Source: Euglena gracilis
Taxonomy: Eukaryota; Euglenida; Euglenophyceae; Euglenales
Length of the DNA: 64,000 bases
Direction of reading: 5' to 3'
Assembly: GCA_039621445.1 (NCBI GenBank)
Contig: CP154956.1
Coordinates: 88,604,482-88,668,481, forward strand
The notes below the pieces were generated by a model. It was not told the origin of the DNA. It did not search any database and saw only the letters and a list, made by a program, of their open reading frames with translations. Shown one piece after another: positions 21,908-38,500 of the stretch. The translations under genes and the position numbers were made by a program. How positions within the stretch are numbered: position 1 is the first letter of the stretch; each line of letters opens with the position of its first letter.

Positions 21908-23437
21908 CCGCCGGCAGCCAGCCCCGCCGCCCCTGAAGTCCGTTGCACCCAACAGCGCTGTCACGTCTCACCGCTTCACGCGGCAGTTGCGTGGAGTTTT
22001 GGTTGTTCTCTGCCACACGGGCCACAGAAATCCACAGAAATCCACAGAAATCCACAGAAATCCACAGAAATCCACAGAAATCCACAGAAATCCACAGAAA
22101 TCCACAGAAATCCACAGAAATCCACAGAAATCCACAGAAATCCACAGAAATCCACAGAAATACACCGCCAAATCGGCAGTTTTTTGCTTTTTTTCAATTT
22201 TTCAACCCAATTTTTGTCGATCTGGCATTTTGTGCTCTTGAGTGCTCTCCAGCCAGGCAGACGCCGCATCCCTTTCCCACAGCCCCTTCTCCGCGTGTAT
22301 CGAGGTCCAGATCAAAAATCCACAGAATCACAAAAGTATGATATCTGTTGTGGAAACCAAATTTAGCACTCTCGAAGATTCAGGAAAACAAGGGGAAACC
22401 TTGCCAAAAAAAGGCAGAAGCAGATCAACGGTGATATTTCCATTTGACCTAAGTCCAACAAACTCATTATTTTCTGCAACCGAAGCGGAAAATGCGTACA
22501 AAAAAATGAAGCAAAAAGGTTTTTTCAAAAAGCATCTTCTGCCTCATCAGAGTTGGAATCCTCGGGGGACATTAGGTCACGGTCTGGCAGAATGGCTCAT
22601 CCACGATCTTATGTTTCCCAAGAGCCTGCCATTTTTTGAGTCAAATTGTATTGAAAATGGGCTGTTCGCCACAAGAAAAACTGGAGTACAGGCGGTACCC
22701 CACCCGGGGGGGGGGGTGCCTGCCTGGGCAGGCACCCCAAGGCACTCCAAATCCGACCCCCCGGGGGGGGGCACACAGCCAAAAGTGCCCTAGCACAGAC
22801 CCGGCGCCGAAGGCGCCGGGGAGCCAAAAATGGCCTTTTTTCAAAGGAATGTGCCTGGGCACAGGCCAAAATCCGACCCCCCCCCAGGGGGGGTAGTGCC
22901 TGCCCAGGCAGGCACTCATAGGCACTCCGGACCCCCCCTCCCCCCCGGGTTGGTAAAAAAACAGCCTGGTCACATTACGGTGAGAGGTTGGTTGGTCAGC
23001 ACGGGGAGGGGGCTAACAATAGACCACCTTGTTAATAATCCTGGGATTTTCACCCATTTAGAATCCGTAATCACCACAAACGTAAACGTTCAATGTTATG
23101 GTGTTTTTTTGGGGGCATTTCTGGCTCTCGTAAAATTTCATTGAAGGGTGGCGACATATTGGCCACCACAGTGACAATTGCCTGAAAGCAAAAATTGTAA
23201 AATATAATTGCAGAATTCCAATTTTCGTCCATGTTAAGTTCACCACCTGTTTTTACAGCCATCTTTTTATTTTAATATTTTCCAGATATTTGTCTTTGCC
23301 TGATTCCTCGGTAGGATCCCCCCCCCAAGTCCTCGAAAGCTTTTGTGGCAGGGGACCGCTCAGCAGATTTGTGTGAGGGAAATGTGCAGACCCCCAGTGT
23401 CCATCCCGTCGCCCTCCCCACCCCACTTCCCCCAGCG
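21908..23437. other. Intergenic region between the FSH1 and BioD-like genes
   Basis: Besides the decamer repeat it contains a C/G-run element at about 22,690-22,975, with opposed TGCCTGCC/GGCAGGCA hairpins ending in GGTAAAAAAACAGCCTGG. No exon could be supported. Confidence 0.5.
22021..22160 (+). repeat. Decamer minisatellite TCCACAGAAA, 14 copies
   Basis: Fourteen nearly perfect copies lie head to tail, just 3' of the FSH1 stop codon. The long frames over it are repeat artefacts. Confidence 0.95.
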
Positions 23438-23526
23438 ATGGCACGGGCGCTCTTTGTGGCTTCAACGAAGCAACACATCGGGAAGACCTCCACCTGCTCC
23501 GGTCTCCTGGCCGGCCTGAAGGAGCG
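23438..23526 (+). CDS. BioD-like exon 1 (Walker A)
   Basis: ATG at 23,438 in a CCCAGCG context. It reads ARALFVASTKQHIGKTSTCS, with the P-loop GKTS. Donor GTGTGG splits an Arg codon, giving LKERFAKVGYIKPVG with exon 2. Confidence 0.9.
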
Positions 23527-26500
23527 GTGTGGCGCCCCCCCCCCTCCCCCAGCCCTGTCTTTGACACCTGTCCTGACAGCTTGTCCCGTGTTTTCTACTT
23601 TTTCCGTCCCCAAAATGCTATAGGGTCTATGGTTGACTGAAAAAAAAATGTTCTTGCCGAAACTCAAATTTGGGCAGACACCACACCTTTGGCTGGGGTG
23701 AATTTCGGTCATTTTTTCCTTTCAGCTTACAAAGAAATCTCCAATTCTCCCGATTAAGTTCTCCCGATTGGGGGATTGACCACCACGAATCATCATTGTT
23801 GGAGATAAGTATTGACAAGTTAAAATGAACGCTGATATTCAAAGATACACCTATATATGTCCAAAAATTTCGTGTTAGTTTGATTTCCTCAGCTCCCTTT
23901 CGTGCAGGTTTGCCAAAGTCGGGTACATCAAGCCAGTGGGACAGCGACACGTGCCCGTGGGTATGCCTCTTTTGGCTGCGATTCTAGTGTCGGTGTGAAT
24001 TACTGAGCTGATTTGCATGATGCTCCACTGAGGCGTAAAAAAAAAACCCTTAAATCCTTAAATGGAACCAGGACGTGCGCAAATGACGGTTGTGTATAAA
24101 ATAGCAGGCAAAAATGTATTCTTTCAGTCCTGTCCCTTGCATCTTCCCCCCTTCTCTTAGCGCCACCCTTGCTGAGTACTCCCGCAGGTTCTTATCCACA
24201 TTATATAGTGTAATCTTGCATCTTGCAGCTTGCATCCTGAAGCTTTTTCCGCATATTTTACGTGAACAGTGCTTCAGTTTATTTCGATTTCGCCAAGTTT
24301 TGAAACACCTGAAATATCCAAGAGCAGAGCATGGTGATACCAGGTACAAGTTTCCCCCCTTGTTTCAATATTGCTTCATTTTTACCGCATTCATGTCATA
24401 CTGTTGTTTCGCCAAAGCCTTAGGCTTCAAGCCAGCCAGCCAGCCAGGTGCATTTCTGCTGCATTTTTCAGCTGTTTTTCTGCTGCTTATTCAAAATTTC
24501 AAATCCCTTCCAACTGCCTTTTCCGTCTTTTGTAAACCCCTGGTGGTTTTATTTTGTGTCCGTTCAGTGGCACCATTTTATCCTCTGTGGGACGTGGAAA
24601 AATTGCCAGTACAGCAAACGCGCTGTTGTTGGAACGGAATAACATTTTAAATGAAATTCATGAGAACCGGTTCTTGGATTTTTTTGACAGAGTTTTTGAA
24701 ATGTTTTCAAAAATCATTTTGAAAGCTTTGACAGCATTCGTGAAATATTTTGATGTATTTTTATGAAAAAAATGACACAGGATCTGAGACATTGATGTGC
24801 CGTTTCATGCAATAGGGTTGTTTCGTGAATTATGTCAAAAAACTTCAAATGAAATGTCATTTTGTCCATAAAAACCCCTGCCAAAAAGTTTCATAAAATT
24901 TGTCAAAACATTCAGGAAATTCTGTCAAGAACTTTTGATAAACTCTGTCATTTATTTGCGAGAATTAGCCAATCTGTTTCAATAATTGAAGGTATTGTAG
25001 GAATGTGCACAGGGCGGACCACCACTCCCTCTGAGGGTCCCCCGGTTTTGTTGCTGTCTTTGCCAGTGAGCAAAGAGGGAGGGCCGCTGCGTGTGGACAA
25101 GGATGTCCGGCTTTTCAAGGAGTTCTTTGATCTCGACCATCTCGATTACCAAGACATGAGCCCGCTGATTGGTTTGCCTCGATTTCAGAGTCGCCTGTTT
25201 TCCCTCCCATTGTGTTCTATGTTGTTGAGCTTATTTGTATCATTTTTTTTAAAAAGGAGACATTACAGGCGAGTGTGCATTATTTGTCTGTTGAAAGTTG
25301 ATGCCACTGATGTGATCATCCTCGTGTTATTTTTTGCTCAATGTCCATTTTGGGAGCATTTTATGTCATTTGAATTTTTTATAAGCATTCCTCGATCTCA
25401 GACCAATTGTTTTCCTCGTTTCTCTCTTTGTGTGTACGTGTGTGTTTTGGAGCGAATTTTTGCCTCTTGTGGAATAACATCTTCCCAACCCCATCCTAGT
25501 AAATTTAAGATCCGAGGAATTGCCTGGGCACCAGCTTCCTTAAAAACTGCCAGGACTCCTTTTTCGGGGGAAGGGGTGCGTGCCTGCGGTTGTCCCCGTC
25601 TTCCACCCGTCAGTCCCCAGGGGTTATACGCGTTCCTTCCTGGACGGGAAGGTCAAGAGTGAGGATCAGCGAAAGAAGATCCAGGAGTGCTTCGGCCACA
25701 TCACCGAGAAAAGGTGCGCCGCGTTTCCTTCTCGCAGGGGCTCATCCCACGGCGGGTTTGCAACCTCACCGTTGCCTCCTCCCTGGACGTTCGCCAGAAG
25801 GGTTGCCCCTGTCCTGCCCGAAGCCAACATTGAGTTCTTTGGCCTGAGTAGAGCGGGTGAGATGCCTCCCAGCCCTTATGCTGGGCCTCTTGCGCCATGC
25901 CTGGACTGGCCAATTGAAGTTATCAGCGTGTTTCATAAGAATACGCATTCCTCACGGAGGGTTGTTTAGCAGTTCTTTGCCCAGAGGCGACCACCTCCCA
26001 CGCAGCGCGTTTCGCTGCCAGGGCGACGTCGTCCTCTCCCCTCGTCAATGTGCAGCCCGTGGGTTTTTTGGGTGCAAAAATTTTCCGGGCCCCCTTCTGT
26101 TTCGAGTTTCATTACCCCCCCCTGTCCATGACATGGCTGGTCCATGACACTCCATGACACTCATGACACTCATGACACTCATGACACTCCATGACACTCC
26201 ATGACACTCATGACACTCATGACACTCATGACACTCCATGACACTCCATGACACTCATGACACTCCATGACACTCATGGCACTCCATGACACTCCATGAC
26301 ACTCATGACACTCCATGACAATCCATGACACTCCATGACACTCCATGACACTCATGACACTCATGGCACTCATGACACTCATGACACTCATGACACTCCA
26401 TGACACTCATGACACTCATGGCACTCATGACACTCATGGCACTCATGACACTCATGACACTCATGACACTCATGGCACTCATGACACTCATGACACTCCA

Positions 26501-29500
26501 TGACACTCATGACACTCATGGCACTCATGACACTCATGACACTCATGGCACTCATGACACTCATGACACTCCATGACACTCCATGACACTCATGACACTC
26601 ATGGCACTCATGACACTCCATGACACTCCATGACACTCATGGCACTCCATGACACTCATGACACTCATGACACTCCATAACACTCCATGACACTCCATGA
26701 CACTCCATGACACTCATGGCACTCATGGCACTCATGACACTCATGACACTCCATGACACTCCATGACACTCCATGACACTCATGACACTCCATGACACTC
26801 CATGACACTCCATGACACTCATGACACTCATGACACTCATGACACTCATGACACTCATGACACTCCATGACACTCCATGACACTCCATGACACTCATGAC
26901 ACTCCATGACACTCCATGACACTCATGACACTCCATGACACTCATGACACTCATGACACTCATGACACATCATGACACTCCACGACAACACTCATGGCAC
27001 TCATGACACTCATGGCACTCATGACACTCATGACACTCATGACACCCATGACACTCATGACACTCATGACACTCATGACACTCCATGACACTCATGACAC
27101 TCATGGCACTCATGGCACTCATGACACTCATGGCACTCATGACACTCATGACACTCCATGACACTCCATGACACTCATGACACTCATGGCACTCATGACA
27201 CTCCATGACACTCCATGACACTCATGGCACTCCATGACACTCATGACACTCCATGACACTCCATAACACTCCATGACACTCCATGACACTCCATGACACT
27301 CATGCCACTCATGACACTCCATGACACTCATGACACTCCATGACACTCCATGACACTCCATGACACTCATGACACTCCATGACACTCATGGCACTCATGG
27401 CACTCATGACACTCCATGACACTCCATGACACTCATGGCACTCATGGCACTCATGACACTCATGACACTCCATGACACTCCATGACACTGGATGACACTC
27501 ATGACACTCCATGACACTCCATGACACTCATGACACTCATGACACTCATGACACTCATGGCACTCATGACACTCCATGACACTCCATGACACTCATGGCA
27601 CTCCATGACACTCATGACACTCATGACACTCCATAACACTCCATGACACTCCATGACACTCATGACACTCATGACACTCATGGCACTCATGACACTCATG
27701 ACACTCCATGACACTCCATGACACTGCATGACACTCATGACACTCCATGACACTCCATGACACTCCATGACACTCATGACACTCATGACACTCATGACAC
27801 TCATGACACTCATGACACTCCATGACACTCCATGACACTCATGGCACTCCATGACACTCCATGACACTCATGACACTCCATGACACTCCATGACACTCCA
27901 TGACACTCATGACACTCCATGACACTCATGGCACTCATGGCACTCCATGACACTCCATGACACTCATGACACACCATGACACACCATGACACTCCATGAC
28001 ACTCCGTGACACTCATGACACTAATGGCACTCATGACACTCATGACACTCATGACACTCATGGCACTCATGACACTCATGACACTCCATGACACTCATGA
28101 CACTCATGGCACTCATGACACTCATGGCACTGATGACACTCATGACGCTCCATGACACTCCATGACACTCCATGACACTCATGACACTCCATGACACTCC
28201 ATGACACTCATGGCACTCCATGACACTCCATGACACTCATGACACTCCATGACACTCCATGACACTCCATGACACTCATGACACTCATGACACTCATGAC
28301 ACTCATGACACTCCATGACACTCATGACACTCATGACACTCCATGACACTCATGACACTCATGGCACTCATGACACTCATGACACTCATGACACTCATGA
28401 CACTCATGGCACTCATGACACTCATGACACTCCATGACACTCATGACACTCATGACACTCATGGCACTCATGACACTCATGACACTCATGACACTCATGG
28501 CACTCATGACACTCATGACACTCCATGACACTCATGACACTCCATGACACTCATGACACTCATGACACTCCATGACACTCCATGACACTCCATGACACTC
28601 ATGACACTCATGGCACTCATGACACTCCATGACACTCCATGACACTCCATGACACTCATGACACTCATGACACTCATGACACTCATGACACTCATGACAC
28701 TCCATGACACTCCATGACACTCATGGCACTCCATGACACTCCATGACACTCATGACACTCCATGACACTCCATGACACTCCATGACACTCATGGCACTCA
28801 TGACACTCATGACACTCATGACACTCCATGACACTCATGACACTCATGGCACTCATGACACTCATGGCACTCATGACACTCATGACACTCATGACACTCA
28901 TGACACTCCATGACACTCATGACACTCATGGCACTCATGGCACTCATGACACTCATGGCACTCATGACACTCATGACACTCCATGACACTCCATGACACT
29001 CATGACACTCATGGCACTCATGACACTCCATGACACTCCATGACACTCATGGCACTCCATGACACTCATGACACTCATGACACTCCATAACACTCCATGA
29101 CACTCCATGACACTCCATGACACTCATGCCACTCATGACACTCCATGACACTCATGACACTCCATGACACTCCATGACACTCCATGACACTCATGACACT
29201 CCATGACACTCATGGCACTCATGGCACTCATGACACTCCATGACACTCCATGACACTCATGGCACTCATGGCACTCATGACACTCATGACACTCCATGAC
29301 ACTCCATGACACTCCATGACACTCATGACACTCCATGACACTCCATGACACTCCATGACACTCATGACACTCATGACACTCATGGCACTCATGACACTCC
29401 ATGACACTCCATGACACTCATGGCACTCCATGACACTCATGACACTCATGACACTCCATAACACTCCATGACACTCCATGACACTCCATGACACTCATGG

Positions 29501-32500
29501 CACTCATGGCACTCATGACACTCATGACACTCCATGACACTCCATGACACTGCATGACACTCATGACACTCCATGACACTCCATGACACTCCATGACACT
29601 CATGACACTCATGACACTCATGACACTCATTACACTCATGACACTCCATAACACTCCATGACACTCATGGCACTCCATGACACTCCATGACACTCATGAC
29701 ACTCCATGACACTCCATGACACTCCATGACACTCATGACACTCCATGACACTCATGGCACTCATGGCACTCCATGACACTCCATGACACTCATGACACAC
29801 CATGACACACCATGACACTCCATGACACTCCGTGACACTCATGACACTAATGGCACTCATGACACTCATGACACTCATGACACTCATGGCACTCATGACA
29901 CTCATGACACTCCATGACACTCATGACACTCATGGCACTCATGGCACTCATGACACTCATGGCACTGATGACACTCATGACACTCCATGACACTCCATGA
30001 CACTCCATGACACTCATGACACTCCATGACACTCCATGACACTCATGGCACTCCATGACACTCCATGACACTCATGACACTCCATGACACTCCATGACAC
30101 TCCATGACACTCCGTGACACTCATGACACTCATGGCACTCATGACACTCCATGACACTCATGACACTCATGACACTCCATGACACTCATGACACTCCATG
30201 ACACTCATGGCACTCATGACACTCAAGACACTCATCACACTCATGGCACTCATGACACTCATGACACTCCATGACACTCATGACACTCATGACACTCATG
30301 GCACTCATGACACTCATGACACTCATGACACTCATGGCACTCATGACACTCATGACCCTCCATGACACTCATGACACTCCATGACACTCATGACACTCAT
30401 GACACTCCATGACACTCCATGACACTCCATGACACTCATGAAACTCATGGCACTCATGGCATTCCATGACACTCCATGACACTCATGACACTCATGGCAC
30501 TCATGACACTCCATGACACTCCATGACACTCCATGACACTCATGACACTCATGGCACTCATGACACTCATGACACTCTATGACACCCATGACACTCATGA
30601 CACTCATGTCACTCATGGCACTCATGACACTCATGACACTCATGACACTCATGACACTCATGACACTCCATGACACTCCATGACACTCATGACACTCATG
30701 GCACTCATGGCACTCATGACACTCATGACACTCCATGACAATTCATGACACTCATGACACTCCATGACACTCATGACACTCATGGCACTCATGACACTCA
30801 TGACACTCATGGCATTTCATGACACTCCATGACACTCATGACACTCATGGCACAAATGGCACTCGTGACACTCATGACACTCCATGACACTCCATGACAC
30901 TCCATGACACTCATGACACTCATGACACTCATGACACTCATGACACTCATGACACTCATGACACTCATGGCACTCATGACACTCATGACACTCATGGCAT
31001 TCCATGACACTCCATGACACTCATGGCACTCATGACACTCATGACACTCATGACACTCCATGACACTCATGGCACTCCATGACACTCCATGACACTCATG
31101 ACACTCCATGACACTCCATGACACTCATGACACTCCATGACACTCATGACACTCATGGCACTCATGTCACTCATGACACTCATAACACTCATGACACTCA
31201 TGGCACTCATGACACTCATGACACTCCATGACACTCCATGACACTCCATGACACTCATGACACTCCATGACACTCATGACACTCCATGATACTCATGGCA
31301 CTCATGGCACTCCATGACACTCCATGACACTCCATGACACTCCATGACACTCATGACACTCCATGACACTCCATGACACTCCATGACACTCATGACACTC
31401 ATGACACTCATGGCACTCATGACACTCCATGACACTCCATGACACTCATGACACTCATGACACTCATGACACTCATGACACTCCATAACACTCCATGACA
31501 CTCCATGACACTCCATGGCACTCATGGCACTCATGACACTCATGACACTCCATGACACTCCATGACACTCCATGACACTCATGACACTCCATGACACTCC
31601 ATGACATTCCATGACACTCATGGCACTCATAACACGCCTGACCCCCAGGACACTCATGACACTCATGACACTCCATGACACTCCATGACACTCATGGCAC
31701 TCCATGACACTCCATGACACTCATGACACTCCATGACACTCCATGACACTCCATGACACTCCATGACACTCATGACACTCATGGCACTCATGACACTCAT
31801 GACACTCATGACACTCATGACACTCATGGCACTCATGACACTCATGACACTCCATGACACTCCATGACACTCCATGACACTCCATAACACTCATGACACT
31901 CATGACACTCCATGACACTCCATGACACTCCATGACACTCATGACACTCCATGACACTCATGGCACTCATGGCACTCCATGACACTCCATGACACTCATG
32001 ACACTCCATGACACTCCATGACACTCCATGACACTCCATGACACTCATGGCACTCATGACACTCATGACACTCATGACACTCATGGCACTCATGACACTC
32101 ATGACACTCCATGACACTCATGACACTCATGGCACTCATGGCACTCATGACACTCATGGCACTCATGACACTCATGACACTCCATGACACTCCATGACAC
32201 TCCATGACACTCATGACACTCCATGACACTCCATGACACTCATGGCACTCCATGACACTCCATGACACTCATGACACTCCATGACACTCCATGACACTCC
32301 ATGACACTCCATGACACTCATGACACTCATGGCACTCCATGACACTCATGACACTCATGACACTCATGACACTCATGGCACTCATGACACTCATGACACT
32401 CCATGACACTCATGACACTCATGACACTCATGACACTCATGACACTCATGGCACTCATGACACTCATGACACTCATGACACTCATGGCACTCATGACACT

Positions 32501-35500
32501 CATGACACTCCATGACACTCATGACACTCATGACACTCATGGCACTCATGACACTCATGACACTCATTACACTCATGGCACTCATGACACTCATGACACT
32601 CCATGACACTCATGACACTCCATGACACTCATGACACTCATGACACTCCATGACACTCATGACACTCCATGACACTCATGACACTCATGACACTCATGGC
32701 ATTCCATGACACTCCATGACACTCATGACACTCATGGCACTCATGACACTCCATGACACTCCATGACACTCCATGACAATTCATGACACTCATGGCACTC
32801 ATGACACTCATGACACTCTATGACACTCCATGACACTCATGACACTCATGGCACTCATGACACTCATGGCATTCCATGACACTCATGTCACTCATGGCAC
32901 TCATGACACTCATGACACTCATGACACTCATGACACTCATGACACTCATGACACTCCATGACACTCATGGCACTCATGACACTCATGACACTCCATGACA
33001 ATTCATGACACTCATGACACTCCATGACACTCATGACACTCATGGCACTCATGACACTCATGACACTCATGACACTCATGACACTCCATGACACTCATGA
33101 CACTCATGGCACAAATGGCACTCGTGACACTCATGACACTCCATGACACTCCATGACACTCCATGACACTCATGACACTCATGACACTCATGACACTCAT
33201 GACACTCCATGACACTCATGACACTCATGGCACTCATGACACTCATGACACTCATGGCATTCCATGACACTCCATGACACTCATGGCACTCATGACACTC
33301 AGGACACTCATGACACTCCATGACACTCATGGCACTCCATGACACTCCATGACACTCATGACACTCCATGACACTCATGACACTCATGACACTCCATGAC
33401 ACTCATGACACTCATGGCACTCATGTCACTCATGACACTCATAACACTCATGACACTCATGGCACTCATGACACTCATGACACTCCATGACACTCCATGA
33501 CACTCCATGACACTCATGACACTCCATGACACTCATGACACTCCATGATACTCATGGCACTCATGGCACTCCATGACACTCCATGACACTCCATGACACT
33601 CCATGACACTCATGACACTCCATGACACTCCATGACACTCCATGACACTCATGACACTCATGACACTCATGGCACTCATGACACTCCATGACACTCCATG
33701 ACACTCATGGCACTCCATGACACTCATGACACTCATGACACTCCATAACACTCCATGACACTCCATGACACTCCATGGCACTCATGGCACTCATGACACT
33801 CATGACACTCCATGACACTCCATGACACTCCATGACACTCATGACACTCCATGACACTCCATGACATTCCATGACACTCATGGCACTCATGACACTCATG
33901 ACACCCATGACACTCATGACACTCATGACACTCCATGACACTCCATGACACTCATGGCACTCCATGACACTCCATGACACTCATGACACTCCATGACACT
34001 CCATGACACTCCATGACACTCCATGACACTCATGACACTCATGGCACTCATGACACTCATGACACTCATGACACTCATGACACTCATGGCACTCATGACA
34101 CTCATGACACTCCATGACACTCCATGACACTCCATGACACTCCATAACACTCATGACACTCATGACACTCCATGACACTCCATGACACTCCATGACACTC
34201 ATGACACTCCATGACACTCATGGCACTCATGGCACTCCATGACACTCCATGACACTCATGACACACCATGACACTCCATGACACTCCATGACACTCCGTG
34301 ACACTCATGGCACTCATGACACTCATGACACTCATGACACTCATGGCACTCATGACACTCATGACACTCCATGACACTCATGACACTCATGGCACTCATG
34401 GCACTCATGACACTCATGGCACTCATGACACTCATGACACTCCATGACACTCCATGACACTCCATGACACTCATGACACTCCATGACACTCCATGACACT
34501 CATGGCACTCATGACACTCCATGACACTCATGACACTCCATGACACTCCATGACACTCCATGACACTCCATGACACTCATGACACTCATGGCACTCCATG
34601 ACACTCATGACACTCATGACACTCATGACACTCATGGCACTCATGACACTCATGAAACTCCATGACACTCATGACACTCATGACACTCCATGACACTCAT
34701 GACACTCATGGCACTCATGACACTCATGACACTCATGACACTCATGGCACTCATGACACTCATGACACTCCATGACACTCATGACACTCATGACACTCAT
34801 GGCACTCATGACACTCATGACACTCATTACACTCATGGCACTCATGACACTCATGACACTCCATGACACTCATGACACTCCATGACACTCATGACACTCA
34901 TGACACTCCATGACACTCCATGACACTCCATGACACTCATGACACTCATGACACTCATGGCATTCCATGACACTCCATGACACTCATGACACTCATGGCA
35001 CTCATGACACTCCATGACACTCCATGACACTCCATGACAATTCATGACACTCATGGCACTCATGACACTCATGACACTCTATGACACTCCATGACACTCA
35101 TGACACTCATGGCACTCATGACACTCATGGCATTCCATGACACTCATGTCACTCATGGCACTCATGACACTCATGACACTCATGACACTCATGACACTCA
35201 TGACACTCATGACACTCCATGACACTCCATGACACTCATGGCACTCCATGACACTCATGACACTCATGACACTCCATAACACTCCATGACACTCCATGAC
35301 ACTCCATGACACTCATGGCACTCATGGCACTCATGACACTCATGACACTCCATGACACTCCATGACACTGCATGACACTCATGACACTCCATGACACTCC
35401 ATGACACTCCATGACACTCATGACACTCATGACACTCATGACACTCATGACACTCATGACACTCATTACACTCATGACACTCCATGACACTCCATGACAC

Positions 35501-38500
35501 TCATGGCATTCCATGACACTCCATGACACTCATGACACTCCATGACACTCCATGACACTCCATGACACTCATGACACTCCATGACACTCATGGCACTCAT
35601 GGCACTCCATGACACTCCATGACACTCATGACACACCATGACAATCCATGACACTCCATGACACTCATGACACTCATGACACTCCATGACACTCATGGCA
35701 CTCCATGACACTCCATGACACTCATGACACTCATGACACTCCGTGACACTCATGACACTCATGACACTCATGACACTCATGACACTCATGGCACTCATGA
35801 CACTCATGACACTCCATGACACTCATGACACTCATGACACTCATGGCACTCATGACACTCATGACACTCATGACACTCATGGCACTCATGACACTCATGA
35901 CACTCCATGACACTCATGACACTCATGACACTCATGGCACTCATGACACTCATGACACTCATGACACTCATGGCACTCATGACACTCATGACCCTCCATG
36001 ACACTCATGACACTCCATGACACTCATGACAATTCATGACACTCCATGACACTCCATGACACTCCATGACACTCATGACACTCATGACACTCATGGCATT
36101 CCATGACACTCCATGACACTCATGACACTCATGGCACTCATGACACTCCATGACACTCCATGACACTCCATGACACTCATGACACTCATGGCACTCATGA
36201 CACTCATGACACTCTATGACACTCCATGACACTCATGACACTCATGTCACTCATGGCACTCATGACACTCATGACACTCATGACACTCATGACACTCATG
36301 ACACTCCATGACACTCCATGACACTCATGACACTCATGGCACTCATGGCACTCATGACACTCATGACACTCCATGACAATTCATGACACTCATGACACTC
36401 CATGACACTCATGACACTCATGGCACTCATGACACTCATGACACTCATGGCATTTCATGACACTCCATGACACTCATGACACTCATGGCACAAATGGCAC
36501 TCGTGACACTCATGACACTCCATGACACTCCATGACACTCCATGACACTCATGACACTCATGACACTCATGACACTCATGACACTCCATGACACTCATGA
36601 CACTCATGGCACTCATGACACTCATGACACTCATGGCATTCCATGACACTCCATGACACTCATGGCACTCATGACACTCATGACACTCATGACACTCCAT
36701 GACACTCATGGCACTCCATGACACTCCATGACACTCATGACACTCCATGACACTCCATGACACTCCATGACACTCCATGACACTCATGACACTCATGGCA
36801 CTCATGACACTCATGACACTCATAACACTCATGACACTCATGGCACTCATGACACTCATGACACTCCATGACACTCCATGACACTCCATGACACTCATGA
36901 CACTCCATGATACTCATGGCACTCATGGCACTCCATGACACTCCATGACACTCATGACACTCCATGACACTCCATGACACTCCATGACACTCATGACACT
37001 CATGACACTCATGGCACTCATGACACTCCATGACACTCCATGACACTCATGGCACTCCATGACACTCATTACACTCATGACACTCCATAACACTCCATGA
37101 CACTCCATGACACTCCATGGCACTCATGGCACTCATGACACTCATGACACTCCATGACACTCCATGACACTCCATGACACTCATGACACTCCATGACACT
37201 CCATGACATTCCATGACACTCATGACACTCATGACACTCATGACACTCATGACACTAATGACACTCATGACACTCATGACACTCATGACACTCCATGACA
37301 CTCCATTACACTCATGGCACTCCATGACACTCCATGACACTCATGACACTCCATGACACTCCATGACACTCCATGACACTCCATAACACTCATGACACTC
37401 ATGACACTCCATGACACTCCATGACACTCCATGACACTCATGACACTCCATGACACTCATGGCACTCATGGCACTCCATGACACTCCATGACACTCATGA
37501 CACACCATGACACTCCATGACACTCCATGACACTCATGACACTCATGACACTCATGACACTCATGACACTCCATGACACTCCATGACACTCATGGCACTC
37601 CATGACACTCCATGACACTCATGACACTCCATGACACTCCATGACACTCCATGACACTCCATGACACTCCATGACACTCATGACACTCATGGCACTCATG
37701 ACACTCATGACACTCATGACACTCATGACACTCATGGCACTCATGACACTCATGACACTCCATGACACTCATGACACTCATGGCACTCATGGCACTCATG
37801 ACACTCATGGCACTCATGACACTCATGACACTCCATGACACTCCATGACACTCCATGACACTCATGACACTCCATGACACTCCATGACACTCATGGCACT
37901 CCATGACACTCATGACACTCATGACACTCATGACACTCATGGCACTCATGACACTCATGAAACTCCATGACACTCATGACACTCATGACACTCATGACAC
38001 TCATGACACTCATGACACTCATGACACTCATGACACTCCCTGACACTCATGACACTCATGACACTCATGGCACTCATGACACTCATGACACTCATTACAC
38101 TCATGGCACTCATGACACTCATGACACTCCACGACACTCATGACACTCCATGACACTCATGACACTCATGACACTCCTTGACACTCCATGACACTCCATG
38201 ACACTCATGACACTCATGACACTCATGACACTCATGGCATTCCATGACACTCCATGACACTCATGACACTCATGGCACTCATGACACTCCATGACACTCC
38301 ATGACACTCCATGACAATTCATGACACTCATGGCACTCATGACACTCATGACACTCTATGACACTCCATTACACTCATGACACTCATGGCACTCATGACA
38401 CTCATGGCATTCCATGACACTCATGTCACTCATGGCACTCATGACATTCATGACACTCATGACACTCATGACAATCATGACACTCATGACACTCCATGAC

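Noticed and set aside
21660-22241. 193-codon plus frame at the end of FSH1
   Set aside because: It spans the last FSH1 exon out of frame and the decamer repeat; composition is repeat-driven.
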